Assembly: GCA_014799785.1 (NCBI GenBank)
Contig: JAAVHI010000003.1
Span: 1-36,595 of the forward strand
Direction: 5' to 3'
Length of the DNA: 36,595 nucleotides
Source of the DNA: Ruminococcus sp.
GTDB taxonomy: Bacteria > Bacillota > Clostridia > Oscillospirales > Ruminococcaceae
Shown: positions 24,170 to 31,460 of the stretch, one piece after another
How positions within the stretch are numbered: position 1 is the first letter of the stretch
Layout: each line of letters opens with the position of its first letter
Notes under the pieces: model-generated
Seen by the model: the letters and a program-made list of their open reading frames with translations, nothing else
Databases searched by the model: none
Told to the model about the DNA's origin: nothing
Program-made: the position numbers and the translations under genes

Positions 24170-24709
24170 TTAGCTGAGCTTAGGAGCAGGGAAGATACCG
24201 TAGATGTTACCAGCCTTAGCGTCAGACTTCTGAGCCTGCTCAGTCTTGTTAACATAATCATCCTTAGAGGAACCAGCCTTGCCAAGGTCTGTAGAGTTAG
24301 CAGCCCAAGCAGCAGCATATACAGAGTAAGTAGCCTTGTTAAAGTAAGCCTTGCCCTCACCGGAGAAGTTCTCGCCGAGGTAAGAAATCAAATCCATACC
24401 ATCGTCAGAAGGCTTATTCTTAACGTCCTGGAAATCGCAAACGATAGATTTCTTATCAGCAGACAACTTAACGCCAACAGAAGGATCCTTAGCACCGGTA
24501 CCAAAATCATAGTTGGAGATACCGAGCTGTGTCAGTGCGGAAGATACAGCAGTGTGAACCTGCTTAGCATTAGCGTTTGCGCTGGAGATTCTTGCGTTTC
24601 TTACGTAACCGAGCATAGAGGGTACGAGGATAGCAGCAAGAACACCGATGATTGCGATAACAACGATGAGCTCAATAAGTGTGAAGCCCTTAACCTTTGA
24701 ATTTCTCAT
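24170..24709 (-). CDS. pilA: Major type IV pilin (PilA-like), 179 aa
   Basis: This is the best candidate for the main pilus subunit. The leader MRNSKVKG is cleaved after G8, and the mature protein starts FTLIELIVVIAIIGV with Glu at position 5; the hydrophobic helix continues to about residue 32. The globular domain (about 45-179) ends in FPAPKLS. It has a very strong ribosome binding site (AAGGAGG, 8 bases before the ATG), stronger than those of the other pilins, and stem-loops on both sides that could stabilise its mRNA. PilD (28902-29918) would process it. Transcription probably comes from the promoter at 25593-25621 through the hairpin upstream. Which pilin is major is inferred from these expression signals. 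Confidence 0.88.
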   Translation of the reverse strand: MRNSKVKGFTLIELIVVIAIIGVLAAILVPSMLGYVRNARISSANANAKQVHTAVSSALTQLGISNYDFGTGAKDPSVGVKLSADKKSIVCDFQDVKNKPSDDGMDLISYLGENFSGEGKAYFNKATYSVYAAAWAANSTDLGKAGSSKDDYVNKTEQAQKSDAKAGNIYGIFPAPKLS

Positions 24710-24753
24710 TGGAAATTCCTCCTTCTTAAAATTTAAAATATTTTTTATTAAAA

Positions 24754-24782
24754 AGCGTCGCTCAAACGAAGCGCTTTTCCGA
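24754..24782 (-). terminator. Hairpin between minor pilin and major pilin genes
   Basis: The minus strand shows AAAAGCGCTTCG pairing imperfectly with CGACGCTTTTT, followed by a short T/A-rich stretch. It resembles the hairpin on the other side of the major pilin gene. It may be a leaky terminator or an mRNA-stabilising stem-loop. Confidence 0.6.
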
Positions 24783-24784
24783 AA

Positions 24785-25549
24785 TTAGGTAACTGCCCCG
24801 CCGGAACCTTCCGTTATAGACAGTTCAATCGCCTTGGGGTAAGAACCGAAATATACACCATGATTCTTGATAGCGGTTTTCTGCATCTGCAGATCGTACA
24901 GCATCTGACATACTTTATAATCGCTTGTTTTTGCGTCTGAATCCAGCGTATATGCTTTCATTCCGACAACAGCGGTCTTAGCCATGATACCGTTCGAGTT
25001 CATATTTGAAGTAAAGTAACTCTCAGTTTCATAATAGACAGCCGAATCAACTAAGTAATTCTCAACGTCAATGTAAGCAACGACCGTTCCCTCAAAAGAA
25101 TTGTCAAGGAAAGACAGGATAGTCTTTCTCATATTCTTGTAGGTTTCTGTTCCGGAAGAAGCAGAGCCGGCCTTGACCTTGGAACTGCTGTTATCATAAA
25201 CAGACGTGATATAAATATCGCCGCTTATGTCACCGTTCGCCATTGTAAACCTTACAATGGAATAAGTAACATTTTTGCAGGACGGATCAGGCGTTGCCAA
25301 ATCAGCATTTACATCAAATATCTTGTTATCCTGGTTTATTTCGCACTGAATAAGGGTATTTTGAAATCCCGTGTAAGCCATATGCGCCTTATTGTTGTAG
25401 GCTTCCATTTTAGCATCACGCTGGAATCCGCCGATAACCATTGACATTATACCCGCCAAAACAGCAATAATAGCCATAACGATTATCAGCTCAATCAAGG
25501 TAAAGCCTCGGAGCCTTTTCGCGCATTTTATACTATCCGTTGGACTCAC
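24785..25549 (-). CDS. Minor type IV pilin-like protein, 254 aa
   Basis: This is a prepilin-like protein with leader ending RLRG (cleavage after about residue 15), then FTLIELIIVMAIIAVLAGIM with Glu at position 5. The long globular part (about 40-254) includes two cysteines and low-complexity Ser/Gly stretches. It probably joins the pilus as a minor subunit. The start is uncertain: the only in-frame start is the GTG at 25549, which directly abuts GGGAGG, leaving almost no spacer; a non-standard start just downstream is possible. A consensus sigma-A promoter lies at 25593-25621. It is first in the minor pilin - major pilin - C39 - pilin series. Confidence 0.82.
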   Translation of the reverse strand: MSPTDSIKCAKRLRGFTLIELIIVMAIIAVLAGIMSMVIGGFQRDAKMEAYNNKAHMAYTGFQNTLIQCEINQDNKIFDVNADLATPDPSCKNVTYSIVRFTMANGDISGDIYITSVYDNSSSKVKAGSASSGTETYKNMRKTILSFLDNSFEGTVVAYIDVENYLVDSAVYYETESYFTSNMNSNGIMAKTAVVGMKAYTLDSDAKTSDYKVCQMLYDLQMQKTAIKNHGVYFGSYPKAIELSITEGSGGAVT

Positions 25550-25592
25550 CTCCCATAAGTATCAGCCGATATGGTTGTTCCTTACTGTAATT

Positions 25593-25621
25593 ATTATATA
25601 TTACCGCGGCTGATTTGTCAA
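25593..25621 (-). promoter_or_regulatory. Consensus sigma-A promoter of the pilin operon
   Basis: On the minus strand TTGACA (25616-25621) and TATAAT (25593-25598) match consensus exactly with a 17-base spacer, 44 bases upstream of the minor pilin start. It would drive the minor and major pilin genes. Confidence 0.88.
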
Positions 25622-25677
25622 TAGAAAAATGATATTTTTTCCTCTGATTTTGTGAATTTGTGCAATAAGACAATTTT

Positions 25678-25758
25678 TTAACCAAAATATGTACAAAACG
25701 GCGAAAATTGTTAATGTCGCATAATCATTATCAACATTCAGCTGTGTATTTTGGTTAA
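25678..25758. repeat. 12 bp inverted repeat flanking a Fur-like palindrome
   Basis: TTAACCAAAATA (25678-25689) and TATTTTGGTTAA (25747-25758) are perfect inverted repeats 57 bases apart, just after the pilT stop. Between them, GCATAATCATTATCA (25719-25733) matches 13 of 15 positions of the Firmicute Fur/PerR 7-1-7 box. It lies about 100 bases upstream of the pilin operon promoter. The right arm has no U-run on the minus strand, so it is not a usual terminator. Confidence 0.5.
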
Positions 25759-25759
25759 A

Positions 25760-26863
25760 TCACCGTGGAGAATTCTTGAGGTAACGCTCCAGCTCGTTGA
25801 TGTCAAGGGACTTTTCACGGGCGTGCATTTCGGTGATCACACCCTCCTTAACGAGACGGGCAAGCTCCTGATCGAGACAAACCATACCCTCTTTTTTACC
25901 GGTCTGGATAGCCGTCTGGATAAGGTGTACCTTATTGTCGCGTATCATAGCCTTGATAGCGTCGGTAGCGTTGAGTATCTCAAGCGCGGCGATACGTCCC
26001 GTGCCGTCAGCCTTGGGGATAAGGGTCTGAGCGATGATTCCAACCAGAACCGTAGCAAGCTGAGTACGTATCTGGGACTGCTGGTGCGCGGGGAAAACGT
26101 CGATGATACGGTTGATGGTATCGGACGCACAGGTGGTATGAAGCGTGGACATAACAAGGTGTCCGGTTTCAGCGGCGGTTACGGCCGCGTTGATGGTCTC
26201 GAAGTCACGCATCTCTCCCACGAGGATAACATCGGGGTCCTCACGGAGGGCAGCTCTCAGGGACATGGCAAAGGACTCAACGTCGTCGCCGACCTCTCTC
26301 TGATTAAGCATACAGCGTTTATGTTCGTGAACGTACTCGATAGGGTCCTCGATAGTGATGATGTGCGCGGAGCGGTTGATGTTGACGTAGTCGATCATAG
26401 CCGCAAGCGTGGTAGATTTACCTGAACCTGTAGGGCCGGTTACAAGTATAAGTCCTCTCGGACGGAGCGCAAACTCACCCAGAATAGGAGGAAGATCCAG
26501 ATCCTCAAAGGTAGGAATATCGTTTCTCAGCAGACGGATAGCGATAGCGGTGTTTCCGCGCTGATGATAAACGTTAACTCTGTGACGGTAGCCGCGCCTT
26601 GTTACATAGGAAAAGTCGGCGTCAACCTTGTTTTTGATGTTTTCCAGATTACGTCCGCTCGTCATCTGCTCGCATATCTTCATGATAGCGGCTTCGGTCA
26701 TTTCGGGGTAGGAGCTGAGCTTCCGAAGCGAGCCGTGAAGTCTTACTACAGGCGAGATCTTGGTTGTGAAGTGAACGTCCGAACAGCCCAGAACTCTTGC
26801 CTCGTCGAGAATTTTGTCAATGCTGATAACGACTTTTTCCTGCGGTTTTTTTTCGATATCCAT
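25760..26863 (-). CDS. pilT: Type IV pilus retraction ATPase PilT, 367 aa
   Basis: PilT is the hexameric ATPase that depolymerises pili, giving twitching and retraction. The Walker A motif GPTGSGKST lies at residues 143-151, the Asp box ITIEDPIEYVHEHK near 169-182, the Walker B region DPDVILVGEMRD near 209-220 and a His box STLHTT near 240. The C-terminal AIKAMIRDNKVHLI matches the PilT AIRNLIRE-type retraction motif, which separates it from PilB. Length is typical. AAGGA lies 9-10 bases before the ATG. The gene follows pilB after about 100 bases containing a CATATG-ended imperfect hairpin. Presence of both ATPases suggests true dynamic pili. Confidence 0.96.
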   Translation of the reverse strand: MDIEKKPQEKVVISIDKILDEARVLGCSDVHFTTKISPVVRLHGSLRKLSSYPEMTEAAIMKICEQMTSGRNLENIKNKVDADFSYVTRRGYRHRVNVYHQRGNTAIAIRLLRNDIPTFEDLDLPPILGEFALRPRGLILVTGPTGSGKSTTLAAMIDYVNINRSAHIITIEDPIEYVHEHKRCMLNQREVGDDVESFAMSLRAALREDPDVILVGEMRDFETINAAVTAAETGHLVMSTLHTTCASDTINRIIDVFPAHQQSQIRTQLATVLVGIIAQTLIPKADGTGRIAALEILNATDAIKAMIRDNKVHLIQTAIQTGKKEGMVCLDQELARLVKEGVITEMHAREKSLDINELERYLKNSPR

Positions 26864-26963
26864 TAGTACGCTTCCTTTCGGTATTTATTTGCAGACATAG
26901 CATACACATATGCGTCCGGAACGCTTGAGTGCAGCGATGCGTACATATGCGGTGGGATTGCCG

Positions 26964-28658
26964 TTAAACGGCATATGTAACTCTAACGAGTTCATCCATA
27001 GTTGTTTTGCCCTCCTGAACAAGCTCAGAAACGTTGTCACGGAGGAGCTTCGTGCCCTGCTGCCTACAGAGCGCGGAGATTGCGTCTACCTTACCGTCGT
27101 TGGCGATAAGAGAACTCATTTCGGGAGTACAGAGCAATATCTCGTGAATAGCGGTACGTCCGGTGTAGCCGGTGTTGTTGCACTTGGGACATCCGCAGGC
27201 GTCGTAAACGGTGATATGACCGTCAACACCCATCAGGCTGTCCTCCTCGTCGGTGGAAAGTCTGGGAGTACGGCATTCCATGCATATCTTCTTAACAAGA
27301 CGCTGGGCAACGATACCGATAAGGGATGTCGCTACCATGTACGGCGCAACGCCCATATCCACAAGACGGGTTATCGTCGAGGGAGCGTCGTTGGTATGCA
27401 GTGTGGACAGCACAAGGTGTCCCGTGATAGCGGCACGGATAGCGATATCCGCGGTCTCCTGGTCACGCATCTCACCGATCATAACGATATCGGGGTCCTG
27501 ACGGAGGATAGAACGAAGCGCTGCGGCGAATGTCATACCCGCCTTGGCGTTTACCTGACACTGGTTAATGCCCTCGATGTTCTTTTCCACAGGGTCCTCA
27601 ACGGTGATAACGTTAACGTGAGGCTTTGCGATCTCGCCCAGAGCGGCGTACAGAGTTGTGGTCTTACCGGAACCGGTAGGTCCCGTAACAAGTACAACGC
27701 CCTGAGGAACTTTAAGTATAGAAGCAAATCTTTCGTAGTTATAGGCTGTCATACCGAGGTCTGTGATCTTTCTTACGCCCACGTCACCGGTTGACAGGAT
27801 ACGGATAACGACCTTCTCGCCGTTTACCGTCGGCAGGTTGGAAACACGGACGTCCAGCGTGGTTCCGTCAACCACCTGAGTGAAACGGCCGTCCTGCGGG
27901 ATACGCTTTTCGGCGATGTTCATGCCGCTGATGATTTTCAGACGCGTTACAAGCGAGTTATGTACAACGTTGGAAATATTCATCAGCTCGATAAGGTCGC
28001 CGTTAACACGGATACGGATACGTGTAAAGGTCTTGAACGGCTCGATATGAATATCCGTCGCGTCCGCACGGAAGGAGTTCTCAACGATTGTAGTCGCCAG
28101 CTTAACGATAGGCGCGCTGTCGATACGCTCCGCGGATTCCTCGTCTATACCGAACGCGTCGCTGTTGTCGAACTGGTTTTCAACGCTTTCGAGCAGCGAG
28201 GACGTATTCTGCGACGAATAATACTTTCCTATAGCCTTGGTGATGCCGGCCTTTGTGGAAAGCACGGGGACAACGTCCATACCCGTTGTAACCTTGATAT
28301 CCTCGAAGATGTAGAAGTTTACGGGGTCATGAGTAGCAACGGTAAGTCTTTTGCCCGTGATCTTGACAGCAATGATAGTATGCTTTTTGGCAAGAGCCTC
28401 GGGTATCTTCTTGACAGCCTCAACATTGACTTTAGCCTGTTCTTCAGGATCGTTAAGGTCTATAAACGGAACGGTAAGCTTTTTTGCAAGCACCTTACCG
28501 AACTCGATGTCGGTAACATATCCCAGCTCAATAACATAGTCGCCGAAATATTTACCTGAAATATTTTCCTCCTTTTTCTTGTCAAGGACGTTCTGGAGCT
28601 GTTCCTCTGTAATAATGCCCTCGTTGACCATATACTGACCAATAGGAATGTTTTTCAT
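26964..28658 (-). CDS. pilB: Type IV pilus assembly ATPase PilB, 564 aa
   Basis: PilB is the hexameric motor that polymerises pilin. The N-terminal MshEN-like domain (about residues 1-150, from IGQYMVNEGIITEEQL) can in some relatives bind c-di-GMP. The ATPase core has the Walker A GPTGSGKTT at 326-334, an Asp box VEDPVE, the Walker B DPDIVMIGEMRD and a His box STLHTND. A tetracysteine zinc site follows (CMEC and CGCPKC, near residues 465-505). The ATG at 28658 is chosen because GAGG lies 9 bases upstream; in-frame ATGs at 28673 and 28715 are less likely. pilT follows. A structured leader lies upstream (28747-28811). Whether the N-domain keeps the nucleotide-binding residues was not resolved. 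Confidence 0.96.
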   Translation of the reverse strand: MKNIPIGQYMVNEGIITEEQLQNVLDKKKEENISGKYFGDYVIELGYVTDIEFGKVLAKKLTVPFIDLNDPEEQAKVNVEAVKKIPEALAKKHTIIAVKITGKRLTVATHDPVNFYIFEDIKVTTGMDVVPVLSTKAGITKAIGKYYSSQNTSSLLESVENQFDNSDAFGIDEESAERIDSAPIVKLATTIVENSFRADATDIHIEPFKTFTRIRIRVNGDLIELMNISNVVHNSLVTRLKIISGMNIAEKRIPQDGRFTQVVDGTTLDVRVSNLPTVNGEKVVIRILSTGDVGVRKITDLGMTAYNYERFASILKVPQGVVLVTGPTGSGKTTTLYAALGEIAKPHVNVITVEDPVEKNIEGINQCQVNAKAGMTFAAALRSILRQDPDIVMIGEMRDQETADIAIRAAITGHLVLSTLHTNDAPSTITRLVDMGVAPYMVATSLIGIVAQRLVKKICMECRTPRLSTDEEDSLMGVDGHITVYDACGCPKCNNTGYTGRTAIHEILLCTPEMSSLIANDGKVDAISALCRQQGTKLLRDNVSELVQEGKTTMDELVRVTYAV

Positions 28659-28746
28659 TTCCAAATGCCTCATTTCTCCGCAGACTGATTGATTCAAGGG
28701 ATTTCTCCGCGGCAAAATCCGGTTTTAAAGTTAATGATATGCAAAC

Positions 28747-28811
28747 GTCCTTTCGGACATAAACACCTTTCCGGTGGGCGGACACGGAGACCTTAAAGTC
28801 TCTGCCGTCCG
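28747..28811 (-). promoter_or_regulatory. Three-hairpin 5' leader of pilB
   Basis: On the minus strand a hairpin with CGGAC/GTCCG ends and inner GAGAC/GTCTC (28779-28811), a hairpin CACC/GGTG with a GGAAA loop (28764-28776) and a hairpin GTCC-GAAA-GGAC with a GNRA tetraloop (28747-28758) follow each other. They lie about 90 to 150 bases upstream of pilB. Upstream, TTGAAA with TAACAT at 17 bases is a weak promoter candidate. The class is unknown; I did not find the conserved parts of a c-di-GMP riboswitch. Confidence 0.4.
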
Positions 28812-28901
28812 TCTTATGCTTATCGGGTCTTGAAATTTATGAAAATATATGTTAAGATATAACTATCGGTTTTTCAAATTTACTTAAAAGGAGTTTAGTT
28901 T

Positions 28902-29918
28902 ATGGGTTTTTCAGCTTATACCGAGGGGCTGACGGGTTACTATATAGGAATATATATTATGGTATTCCTTTTCGGCATAACCATTGGCAGCTTCCTCAAC
29001 GTCTGTATCTATCGGCTTCCGACGGGAGAATCGCTTACCAAGAAGAATTCTCACTGCATGACCTGCGGTACGCCGATCAAGTGGTACGACCTTGTACCGG
29101 TTTTCAGCTGGCTTTTTCTGAGAGGAAAGTGCCGCGCCTGCGGTTCAAAAATTTCGGGCAGATACATACTTGTGGAAAGCCTCACTGGAATACTTTTCGT
29201 TCTGACTTTTCTGAGGTTTGACGTTATTGTGGACGGGCTTATCTACCCTGCCCTGCTGTGTCTCTTTATTGCGGGACTTATCGTTATCGGCTTTGAGGAC
29301 TATGACACCCAGCAGATGACGGTCGGCGTTCTTCTGTACCTCGCCGCTGTTGCCGCCGTGACAAGGATACTCACAACCCTGCTTCCAACAAAGGTCAGGG
29401 GCTGCGATGTTACAGTTACCGACGGACTTATAGGAATGTTCGCTGTCAGCGTACCGTTCCTGATATTCGGATTTGTGATCACTCCGCTTATTTACAGCTT
29501 TATCATCAGCGAGGACTGCAAAGCTGCGAGAAAGATAAAAAAGAGATTAAAGAAGATGTCCGAGAACGACAAGGAACGTGCCAAGCTTCAGAAAGCTCTT
29601 GACAAGCATCTTTCCGAGATCGAGAAAACGGGACCCGTATACGGCTTCGGAATGGGAGACATTATCCTTATGGCTGCGGGGGGACTTATGCTTGGCTGGA
29701 AAGCCGCGGTAGTCGCCGCGTTTGCAGCAATAGTTCTCGGTGCGCTGTACGCGCTGATACTAAAGATCAAATCGGCACATTCGGACGGCGAAGCGGTCAA
29801 AGCCTTTGCTTTCGGACCGTTTCTCACCGCCGGACTTGCCTTTGCCTCGTTTTTCGGAACGAAGCTTGTTGATATGTACATCAGCTTCCTTACCGTACCG
29901 GCAATTCCTCCGATGTAA
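28902..29918 (+). CDS. pilD: Prepilin peptidase PilD/TFPP, 338 aa
   Basis: This membrane aspartic protease cleaves prepilin leaders before FTLIE and may N-methylate the new end. Two CxxC pairs (C52/C55 and C77/C80) form the zinc-binding methylase loop. The catalytic aspartates are likely D133 or D135 in GFEDYDTQQM and D253 in GFGMGDII. Several membrane segments are visible. A charged, probably helical insert of about 40 residues (203-243) lies on the loop before the second catalytic motif, and the usual Lys after GxGDx is Ile. The AAGGAG just before the ATG is strong. It is the only plus-strand gene in the pilus locus and ends at a strong terminator. Confidence 0.93.
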   Translation: MGFSAYTEGLTGYYIGIYIMVFLFGITIGSFLNVCIYRLPTGESLTKKNSHCMTCGTPIKWYDLVPVFSWLFLRGKCRACGSKISGRYILVESLTGILFVLTFLRFDVIVDGLIYPALLCLFIAGLIVIGFEDYDTQQMTVGVLLYLAAVAAVTRILTTLLPTKVRGCDVTVTDGLIGMFAVSVPFLIFGFVITPLIYSFIISEDCKAARKIKKRLKKMSENDKERAKLQKALDKHLSEIEKTGPVYGFGMGDIILMAAGGLMLGWKAAVVAAFAAIVLGALYALILKIKSAHSDGEAVKAFAFGPFLTAGLAFASFFGTKLVDMYISFLTVPAIPPM

Positions 29919-29933
29919 AAAGCAAAATTTATT

Positions 29934-29970
29934 CGGGGCGCGTTCTTTCGGGGACGCGCCCCGATTTTTA
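29934..29970 (+). terminator. Intrinsic terminator of pilD
   Basis: CGGGGCGCGT (29934-29943) pairs over 10 positions with ACGCGCCCCG (29954-29963) and is followed by ATTTTTA. It also lies at the end of the convergent minor pilin gene. Confidence 0.9.
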
Positions 29971-29980
29971 TAGGTTTACG

Positions 29981-30883
29981 TCAGGAATGTGCGCTGCGGA
30001 CAGCCTCTATGCCATCTTCGCCGGGATTAAGGTAAACGATATAGACCTTTGTGCTGCCGCCTGCTGTTAAAACGGCATCATTAAAATTATCTATATCAAA
30101 TATACCTGCTTTTGAAACTCCGTGATCGGAAGCTCCCGAAAGGTTTTTGCACAGTACCTCTCCTGCTGTGGTAACATGAGAACCTTTTTCGGCAATGCCT
30201 CCTGTGACACGGCCGATCTTGCTGGAGGAAGCTACTGTGATCTTTATGCCGTGCCTTGCTACCCAAGGATCACCTGCCGGTTTGGTCGGATCGCCGCATT
30301 CAAGGGTCATAAAATAGTTTCTGTCCCCGTAATACGCATCACCCAAAGCCATTCTGCACTCGCTTGTCTTGGTAGGATCCTCAGCGTCGTTCGTTATTTT
30401 CTGATACTTCTTATAAGCAGGGTCTGTCGAAGAATAAGAAGAGTCGGGAATAAACTTTCTGCGGAGGATACGTCCCTTCCAGCCGCTAACATTGTTATAG
30501 GTATAACCGGTCTTGTAGTCAAAAATGATTACCTCTGCACACCGCTCGATAGCTTCCTTTGTGTTTGTTGCCTTTGCATCTCCTCCGACAACATCAACGA
30601 TATTGTTTGCACTGATATAAGCGTCCGCAAAAGCATCGACAGCATCCTTAACAGTGCCTTTCTTATCGCTTGTATACAAGCCCATATTGGTGGCATAGCG
30701 CACGGATTCGGAAACGTACTGGATCATACCGTTCTGAACGGTACGCTGATTTTCGTACAGCGTAGCATCAACATAGGTTTCCCTTATTGGCTTATACATC
30801 TGCATAATGGATGCCATCAGAATAGCAAGGATCGCCATTACAATTATAAGCTCAACAAGAGTAAAGCCTTTTAATTTTTTCAT
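29981..30883 (-). CDS. Minor type IV pilin-like protein, 300 aa
   Basis: The leader MKKLKG is followed by FTLVELIIVMAILAILMASIM, with Glu at mature position 5 and predicted cleavage after G6. The large globular domain contains several cysteines (near residues 115, 177, 199, 246), which may form disulfides outside the cell. It probably belongs to the minor pilin set that primes assembly or caps the fibre. It follows the smaller minor pilin after 12 bases, in the same operon as the PilX-like protein. The terminator at 29934-29970 ends the transcript from the other side. Confidence 0.85.
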   Translation of the reverse strand: MKKLKGFTLVELIIVMAILAILMASIMQMYKPIRETYVDATLYENQRTVQNGMIQYVSESVRYATNMGLYTSDKKGTVKDAVDAFADAYISANNIVDVVGGDAKATNTKEAIERCAEVIIFDYKTGYTYNNVSGWKGRILRRKFIPDSSYSSTDPAYKKYQKITNDAEDPTKTSECRMALGDAYYGDRNYFMTLECGDPTKPAGDPWVARHGIKITVASSSKIGRVTGGIAEKGSHVTTAGEVLCKNLSGASDHGVSKAGIFDIDNFNDAVLTAGGSTKVYIVYLNPGEDGIEAVRSAHS

Positions 30884-30895
30884 TCAAAGCCCCCC

Positions 30896-31447
30896 TTACG
30901 TCGTCGTATGACCTGTGATATATTTATATCTCAGGTTAAGATCCTTGTCATTTCCGGAAGAGTTCTTAAAGTAGTCCTTATACTGCGCGTCAAATGCTGT
31001 CGACGAGCTGTTTACGTCATTCTTGTCGCGGCTCATAAGCACGTAAACGTCAACAGGGAAGCTGTAGGAGCTGTCCGCGATCCTGTCGCTCGTAGTATTG
31101 AAAGTGTCACTCAAAGGATCCGCCGTTGCTTTGACCTTTGTGATCTTAACATAATTGTAATTTGTTGTTATAGTCGTCATTTTGTGCGGCGGACGCTTTG
31201 TTGAGCTTGCGACTTCACTATCAGCAGTATTTGAGGTGCTGCCGTAATAGATCGGAACAGTCTGACTGTCTGTATACCGTTCAACATAAGACATCTGATT
31301 TGAAATGCTGGTGTTGACGATATGATTGTTTCTGTTCCGCTGAGCAACGCTCGCATAAATCTGCGCCATTGTCAGCGAAGCAATTCCCAGAACGGCAAGA
31401 GCGACAAGACACTCGATAAGCGTAAAGCCTTTGAAACGTTTTTTCAT
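30896..31447 (-). CDS. Minor type IV pilin-like protein (PilV/GspI-type N-terminus), 183 aa
   Basis: The leader MKKRFKG is cleaved after G7; the mature N-terminus FTLIECLVALAVLGIASLTM resembles PilV/GspI-type minor pilins in having Cys after the Glu and Ala-Val helix content. The globular part is Ser/Thr/Asn rich and polar. The ATG at 31447 has AAGGAGG 8 bases upstream, so the longer in-frame start at 31528 is rejected. It starts 13 bases after the PilX-like gene's stop and is followed closely by the larger minor pilin, forming one operon. Confidence 0.85.
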   Translation of the reverse strand: MKKRFKGFTLIECLVALAVLGIASLTMAQIYASVAQRNRNNHIVNTSISNQMSYVERYTDSQTVPIYYGSTSNTADSEVASSTKRPPHKMTTITTNYNYVKITKVKATADPLSDTFNTTSDRIADSSYSFPVDVYVLMSRDKNDVNSSSTAFDAQYKDYFKNSSGNDKDLNLRYKYITGHTTT

Positions 31448-31460
31448 AGTCTCTGCCTCC

